The notes under the pieces are model-generated. The model did no database searches. It was given only the letters and a program-made list of their open reading frames with translations, and was not told the DNA's origin. This document shows positions 6,668-10,454 of a DNA stretch of 10,454 nt, in pieces. Every line of letters starts with the position of its first letter. Within the stretch, counting starts at the first letter, position 1. Made by a program: the position numbers and the translations under genes. The stretch is from NCBI GenBank assembly GCA_049889215.1, contig JBMHDV010000032.1, positions 1-10,454 of the forward strand, written 5' to 3'. This DNA comes from UBA817 sp049889215. Lineage in GTDB: Bacteria; Margulisbacteria; Marinamargulisbacteria; UBA817.

Positions 6668-7858
6668 ATGAACGGATTGTTGTTTTTTAATCATCAAACC
6701 ATTAACTCTTCCTTTGACCCATCATCTTTGGTACTCATGAATGGTGTGGCCATTATTCGTTGGGATAACTCAGCTAAGGCATTGCAAGCAATTGGTTACT
6801 GTTTGGTGGAGCGACAATCGTTTTTTATAGTTTCAAGTGCATGGTCGAAGCCATTTTACACTCCTTTTTTATCGTTAATAAACGACCATAGCTGCCCGGC
6901 AGCGTCGTGCTTAATTGCGACATCTGGCACCGCTGGGGTTCCCAAATTATGTGTGCACCCAATTGCCAATTTGTTTTTAGCTGCTGAACGAGCAACTTCA
7001 ACATTGCCATCGATGAATTTGGCTGAATTTGTTTTGGCCTTGCCACCCGTAGCCATGGGTGGGCTCCTAACAATCGTAAAAGCACTCTCACTTCAGCGGC
7101 CAATTTACTTAAGCGCTGATCATTGGCTTACTAATTTAGCTCAATTATCACAACCGGCCCTGGCCATTGTGCCTCAGCAAGTACCAAAGTTAGTTCAGCA
7201 TTTAACCCGATATCCCCAAGGTGTGCATAGTATCTTGATTGGTGGTGATGCACTACCCCCTCAGCACCGCCAACAGTTAAAAAACATTAACTGCCCAATA
7301 TCAATCAGCTATGGCGCTACGGAAACAGCAGGGCAAATCATGGCATCGATGTATAGTGATGACTTGAGCGCTCCGTTATCACCATTAGCGGGTATTACTG
7401 TGATGACTTCAGATGCCGGGCAATTGTTAATCAAAGCGCCCACATTAGCGACTGGCTATTTAACAATAAATGGGATCATCCCTTTGCCTGTTAATTCGGA
7501 TGGTTTTTTCGTTAGTAACGATGTTGTTGAGTTAACACCACAGTTTAAAGTGCTAGGGCGGGTAGATTTTCAGTTTAAAAATGGTGGGCAGATGGTCAAC
7601 CCTGAAATGATTGAAGCAGCCTTTAAGTCTGCTGGTTTGGTTGAGCATATGCTGGTTGTCCCCCACCCCGATCAGACGCTGGGGAATGTCCCGGTTGCCT
7701 TTATTAATGACAAAACTAAACAAGATCGCTTAACTGCTTTTGCGCTTGAGCACTTGCCCATCCACTTGCGCCCAACAACGTATCGGAAACTTCCCAATGG
7801 GTTTGAGTTTTCAGACCCCTTGCTACGCCGAAAGCTGTTGGCACATATCGGTGCTTAA
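6668..7858 (+). CDS. menE: o-Succinylbenzoate--CoA ligase MenE (short form)
   Basis: Acyl-CoA synthetase-family enzyme that activates o-succinylbenzoate with ATP and CoA in menaquinone synthesis. Visible adenylation motifs: A3 at 84-93 (ATSGTAGVPK), SYGATETAG (A5) at 214-222, the A7 region around GFFVSNDVV at 279-287, and LGRVDFQFKNGGQMVNPEMIE (A8) at 296-316. At 396 residues it is shorter than typical MenE (about 450-490), missing most of the N-terminal region before A3. The A10 motif near the C-terminus, usually GK followed by RR or similar, reads NGFEFSDPLLRR: the expected catalytic lysine is replaced by phenylalanine. It may be slow, use another residue, or have a changed role. Starts directly after the menA stop, so translation is presumably coupled. 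The pathway call rests largely on the menA neighbour. Confidence 0.8.
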   Translation: MNGLLFFNHQTINSSFDPSSLVLMNGVAIIRWDNSAKALQAIGYCLVERQSFFIVSSAWSKPFYTPFLSLINDHSCPAASCLIATSGTAGVPKLCVHPIANLFLAAERATSTLPSMNLAEFVLALPPVAMGGLLTIVKALSLQRPIYLSADHWLTNLAQLSQPALAIVPQQVPKLVQHLTRYPQGVHSILIGGDALPPQHRQQLKNINCPISISYGATETAGQIMASMYSDDLSAPLSPLAGITVMTSDAGQLLIKAPTLATGYLTINGIIPLPVNSDGFFVSNDVVELTPQFKVLGRVDFQFKNGGQMVNPEMIEAAFKSAGLVEHMLVVPHPDQTLGNVPVAFINDKTKQDRLTAFALEHLPIHLRPTTYRKLPNGFEFSDPLLRRKLLAHIGA

Positions 7859-7884
7859 TGACCAGTCAGACTTTTTTTGATACT

Positions 7885-7904
7885 AATCATAGCTCTGATT
7901 TTTT
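7885..7904 (+). terminator. Weak possible terminator after menE
   Basis: AATCA and TGATT form a 5-bp stem around a 6-base loop, followed by TTTT (7901-7904). The stem is A/T-rich and the structure overlaps the 3' end of the convergent ankyrin gene. A second T run at 7872-7878 lacks a stable stem. Only 28 bases separate the two genes. Confidence 0.25.
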
Positions 7905-9305
7905 ATGGGCCTTCATTTTCTGTTTAAGAAGTTTATTTATTTCTTTTGATTCACAAATTAGTTTTAATTCCTTCGCATTTTCCTTTTTGATATTAAAGGA
8001 TGGGTGCTGAATGATTTTTTTTGCAATCTCATAATTTTCCATTTGGATGGCCATCATTAGAGGGGTTAATTTCAGTAAGTTTTGTACACCGATCAACTGA
8101 TCATTAACTTTAATGCTTTTTGAACTTAAAAGTAAGTTAACAATTTCAAGGCGGTTTTGGTTTGTTGTATGATGAATCCGTCCTACTACTTGCTGGTTTC
8201 CTCCCGCATCTTTTAATGTTTTTTTAGATAATAATTTTGATACAGCTACGAATAGAGGGGTTGCCCCAAACGCGTTTGGTTTTTTTATGTTTAAATTAAC
8301 ACCTTTTTTAATTAAAGCGGTGACTAAACGTGGTGACTCTAAATCGATTGCTGTAAAAATGATGGGGAATGTTTCTCCATTAACAATAGTATTTAATTCA
8401 GTGGTCGTCATTTTATTGACTAAGTTAAGCGTGTGTTGCTCTGAAATGTGGCTGGTTGGAATTAATGATTCTACATTAGTAAGATGATTTTTTATGTTTG
8501 GCAATGGGGTCTTTGAAAGAAATGTCCAGGTGAATTTTTGATCTTCTTTAAATGACGTTGCGGTTTGATAAACAGCGCTTTCAATTATTCTTTTGATGAT
8601 TTCGTTTTGATTGCATGGCGTCATTTGGGTTAACATGCATTTATCCATTATTATAAATCGATTATTTTTTTTTATTAATGTAAACATATGGGCCTTAGAC
8701 TCATAATTTACCCGCATGAATCGAACCAAATACTTTCCATCTGTTAATGCCTTTAACGTAGACTTTAATTGCCCGTTGGGTTCATTTGAGATGATTAAAC
8801 TATGAGGCAATGAGGTAATATTTCCATGAGAATACTGATTGGTTTTTGATGCGATTTTTATTAATCTCTTTTTTACGTTTGTAAACGGTGTATTTTTTAA
8901 TACCATGGCTTTAACTAAATGGCATGTTTGCAAAGGATTGTTGTAAGCGGTTATAGAAAAACCTACACAGGCACCAAAACCACCATCTTTAGGATGATAA
9001 GGTTTTAATGGGTTTTTATTTCCGTACCTCGTGTACAGTTTGTTATGTATGTTAAGATTATCACCACCTATATAGTTAACTGAATTTGCACATGCAATTA
9101 ATCTCTTATCAAAGCCAGCTGGTTTTTGAGCGTTAGTTCGCGCATTCCGTTGACTTAAAATCAAGCAAAGAAATAATAGGCCTAGTTCAAGTTTTAATAG
9201 CAAATTAGGAGCATTAAACCGTCCAGGTTGTGTTGTTGTTCCACAAAACCTTTGTACTTCTTTATTTTGGTTAATTAGGTGTTTTTGAGGGATCCTTCCA
9301 ATCAT
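7887..9305 (-). CDS. Ankyrin-repeat protein with possible papain-like cysteine protease region; candidate effector
   Basis: A 472-residue protein I cannot name. After a polar N-terminus there is a hydrophobic segment at about 35-50 (LLLKLELGLLFLCLIL), possibly a membrane anchor or uncleaved signal. Residues 100-225 contain GGFGACVGFS (C113), AHMFTLIKKNNRFIIMD with H206 and D221, and beta strands between; the order Cys, His, Asp and the 15-residue His-Asp spacing resemble clan CA (papain/YopT-like) proteases. This is inference from pattern only. From about 311 to 440 there are two or three degenerate ankyrin repeats (for example FGATPLFVAV at 346-355, LEIVNLLLSS at 386-395, LTPLMMAIQMENYEIAKKII at 413-432). 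The tail is Lys/Glu-rich. AAGGAG lies 8 bases before the ATG. It is downstream of a 155-residue unknown in a two-gene operon. Ankyrin proteins in intracellular bacteria are often secreted into hosts. Confidence 0.7.
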   Translation of the reverse strand: MIGRIPQKHLINQNKEVQRFCGTTTQPGRFNAPNLLLKLELGLLFLCLILSQRNARTNAQKPAGFDKRLIACANSVNYIGGDNLNIHNKLYTRYGNKNPLKPYHPKDGGFGACVGFSITAYNNPLQTCHLVKAMVLKNTPFTNVKKRLIKIASKTNQYSHGNITSLPHSLIISNEPNGQLKSTLKALTDGKYLVRFMRVNYESKAHMFTLIKKNNRFIIMDKCMLTQMTPCNQNEIIKRIIESAVYQTATSFKEDQKFTWTFLSKTPLPNIKNHLTNVESLIPTSHISEQHTLNLVNKMTTTELNTIVNGETFPIIFTAIDLESPRLVTALIKKGVNLNIKKPNAFGATPLFVAVSKLLSKKTLKDAGGNQQVVGRIHHTTNQNRLEIVNLLLSSKSIKVNDQLIGVQNLLKLTPLMMAIQMENYEIAKKIIQHPSFNIKKENAKELKLICESKEINKLLKQKMKAHKKSEL

Positions 9306-9316
9306 ATTATTACTCC

Positions 9317-9784
9317 TTATATTCGTTTGTTATATTTATAAAATATGTGTTTATTTACTGCGCTTGTATAGGTATTAATTAAACGTATATGGGTTGTGAA
9401 CTCTAATGGGAAAAAAACTTCGTTAATCCAAAATATCCTTCCATCATTATTTTTATAATTCATTGGGTATCTTGTGGGTTGACCAAATTGACTCTTATCA
9501 GCAAATCGTTGATGCGTTGAAAATGATTCAATTGGCAGATGATCATTATAAATTACGAGATGGGCGTACTTTTTGTTTAAATGCGCCATCAATAATTTTA
9601 ATGAATTTGTTTTATTATCTAAATCAAGTGCATAAATGCCTGGGCCAGAGCTATGTTTTTTTTCGTAATAATAGTTTTCACATAACTTGATATGTTTTTT
9701 ATTTGAAAAATGGATGCCGATGGGTTTCCACTTTCTAATAAACTGCTGACTTGCAATTTTTAATGTCGCTGTACGTCCAATCAT
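9317..9784 (-). CDS. Hypothetical 155-residue basic protein co-transcribed with the ankyrin protein
   Basis: I do not recognise this protein. It is basic, soluble-looking, without signal peptide or membrane segment, rich in Lys, Asn, Tyr and His. Distinct patches: a positively charged region at 18-45, GPGIYALDLDN at 47-57, HLVIYNDHLPIESF at 75-88 and GRIFWINEVFFPLEF at 115-129. It ends 11 bases before the ankyrin gene, and AAGGAG for that gene overlaps its stop codon, so the two are surely co-transcribed. I choose ATG 9784 because a good extended -10 sits 7 bases upstream; the in-frame TTG at 9805 would lie inside the promoter. Possible roles as a second effector, regulator or partner protein are speculation. 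Composition is A/T-rich compared with the housekeeping genes nearby. Confidence 0.6.
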   Translation of the reverse strand: MIGRTATLKIASQQFIRKWKPIGIHFSNKKHIKLCENYYYEKKHSSGPGIYALDLDNKTNSLKLLMAHLNKKYAHLVIYNDHLPIESFSTHQRFADKSQFGQPTRYPMNYKNNDGRIFWINEVFFPLEFTTHIRLINTYTSAVNKHIFYKYNKRI

Positions 9785-9820
9785 GACGACTACTATATCA
9801 TTCAAAAATGTTTTAGTAAA
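9785..9820 (-). promoter_or_regulatory. Strong predicted extended -10 promoter of the accessory two-gene operon
   Basis: On the minus strand, TTTACT (9820-9815), exactly 17 bases, then TATAGT (9797-9792; 5 of 6 consensus) preceded by TG at 9800-9799. Seven bases later is the ATG at 9784, so the mRNA would start at or next to the start codon. This is the best promoter in the window. Confidence 0.6.
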
Positions 9821-9920
9821 AAATATGAAAAAAACTAAGCATTGAAACTTGCTTTAATTCTTTTCATAGGTTCATAAATGAGTTAAACTGTAATCAGTTA
9901 TTTGAAAGGGGTCGTTACTT
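9821..9920 (+). promoter_or_regulatory. Upstream region and Shine-Dalgarno of the aldolase gene
   Basis: An A/T-rich stretch between divergent genes. TTGAAA (9842-9847) is a good -35 but its partner CATAGG (9865-9870) is poor; TGTAAT (9889-9894) is a good -10 without a -35. I cannot choose between them. GAAAGGGG at 9904-9911 is a clear Shine-Dalgarno 9 bases before ATG 9921. Unlike most leading genes here, this one therefore has a normal leader. Confidence 0.35.
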
Positions 9921-10454
9921 ATGACAACCATTACAAAGGAAACCAATATGTTATCTTATTCTGAATTACAATCCATTTTAGCCGATAAGGCTGATGCACT
10001 ATTATCGCATCAATGCAAAACCATCGATAAATCCCGTTTGCATGTTCCATCACCTACTTATGTGGATGATGTGTTTTCTCTAACCAACAGAAACAATCAA
10101 GTACTTCGTAATTTACAGTCGTTATACAATCATGGTCGCTTAGCTGGCACTGGTTATTTATCGATTTTACCTGTTGATCAAGGCATTGAGCATTCAGCCG
10201 GTGCATCCTTTGCACCAAACCCAGATTATTTTGATCCAGAAAATATTGTTAAACTAGCTCTTGAAGCTGGCTGTAATGCCGTAGCCTCCACTTATGGAGT
10301 CCTAGCTTCAGTCAGCAAAACCTATGCTGATAGATCAGGTATGTACCTATGGACTATGGAGCCATCACCATCATCTTTTGTCTTCTTTATACTATGGATC
10401 AAACAACTCTACCTCCATCCTCTCCTTCTAAGGAGAAAAAAAGGAAATTACTGG
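9921..10454 (+). CDS. fbaB: Class I fructose-bisphosphate aldolase (FbaB/DhnA type), 5' part with disrupted continuation
   Basis: DhnA-type class I aldolase cleaving fructose-1,6-bisphosphate to triose phosphates in glycolysis and gluconeogenesis; cytosolic. The visible part closely follows E. coli FbaB: LRNLQSLYNHGRLAGTGYLS, ILPVDQGIEHSAGASFA, NPDYFDPENIVKLALEAGCN, and VASTYGVLASVS. Similarity stops after residue 138 (R, ending at 10334), where the family continues with a conserved IPFLVK segment; here the frame stays open to the window edge with unrelated residues. The Schiff-base lysine, expected far downstream, is not seen. Two starts are possible: ATG 9921 with GAAAGGGG, or ATG 9948 with AAAGGA 7 bases upstream, the latter matching the family N-terminus better. 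Either the gene is interrupted or the sequence beyond 10334 is a junction artefact. Confidence 0.85.
   Translation, partial: MTTITKETNMLSYSELQSILADKADALLSHQCKTIDKSRLHVPSPTYVDDVFSLTNRNNQVLRNLQSLYNHGRLAGTGYLSILPVDQGIEHSAGASFAPNPDYFDPENIVKLALEAGCNAVASTYGVLASVSKTYADRSGMYLWTMEPSPSSFVFFILWIKQLYLHPLLLRRKKGNYW
10335..10454. other. Unexplained tail after the aldolase homology break
   Basis: These 120 bases differ from the rest: pyrimidine-rich on the plus strand, with CTATGGA repeated in tandem at 10347-10360 and again at 10392-10398, and a palindrome TCTCCTT-CT-AAGGAGA at 10421-10436 followed by an A run. None of the plus-strand frames restores the aldolase sequence. I see no recognisable transposase or intron motif. 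A chimeric assembly end, inserted element edge or foreign DNA are all possible. Confidence 0.5.

Noticed and set aside
6214..7103. Minus-strand frames of 66-92 residues within menA and menE
   Set aside because: They lie opposite genes with clear family motifs and show no domain or start signal.
7872..7878. T7 run after menE as an intrinsic terminator
   Set aside because: The bases before it (ACCAGTCAGAC) cannot form a stem with an acceptable loop.
7890..7901. C-terminal KSEL of the ankyrin protein as an ER-retention signal
   Set aside because: It resembles KDEL, but serine at the second position does not fit the usual K/H-D/E/N-E-L pattern, and a four-residue match at the end of a Lys-rich tail is easily chance.
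9463..9690. 75-residue plus-strand frame opposite the 155-residue gene
   Set aside because: The minus-strand gene has a strong promoter and operon context; this antisense frame has no upstream signal of its own.

Overview
The window looks like a compact, A/T-rich chromosome segment from a Gram-negative bacterium, probably one that lives in or with eukaryotic cells. Evidence for Gram-negative: an LpxB-like glycosyltransferase and two predicted exported proteins. Evidence for a host-associated life: a eukaryotic-type UDP-glucose pyrophosphorylase, an ankyrin-repeat protein of effector type, and genes packed with overlapping starts and stops. A Legionella-like gammaproteobacterium or a Chlamydiae-like lineage would both fit; the sequence alone does not let me choose. 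No tRNA, rRNA, CRISPR array or recognisable insertion sequence is visible, and no gene-free stretch exceeds about 140 bases.

Layout. (1) 1-2708, plus strand: a UDPGP-family UTP-glucose-1-phosphate uridylyltransferase, an unrecognised 81-residue protein, and an LpxB-like glycosyltransferase. These suggest nucleotide-sugar supply and envelope glycan or glycolipid work. (2) 2705-5791, minus strand: a tight four-gene operon reading DUF192 exported protein, glycerophosphodiester phosphodiesterase, tRNA(Ile)-lysidine synthetase TilS, and an exported jelly-roll, carbohydrate-binding-like protein. It converges on the LpxB-like gene with stop codons overlapping by four bases. (3) 5807-7858, plus strand: menA and menE, abutting, for menaquinone synthesis. 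(4) 7887-9784, minus strand: a two-gene accessory unit, a 155-residue unknown followed by a 472-residue protein with a possible papain-like cysteine protease region and C-terminal ankyrin repeats. This part is visibly more A/T-rich. (5) 9921-10454, plus strand: the 5' part of a class I fructose-bisphosphate aldolase (FbaB/DhnA type), whose similarity to the family stops abruptly near 10334.

The most coherent non-coding signal is how transcription units begin. Several leading genes carry a -10-like hexamer 6-7 bases before the start codon, often with an upstream TG (extended -10) and a -35-like hexamer 17-18 bases away. This predicts leaderless or nearly leaderless mRNAs, whereas some operon-internal genes (tilS, the ankyrin gene) have clear Shine-Dalgarno sequences. 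The most interesting coding region is the protease/ankyrin gene and its unknown partner.
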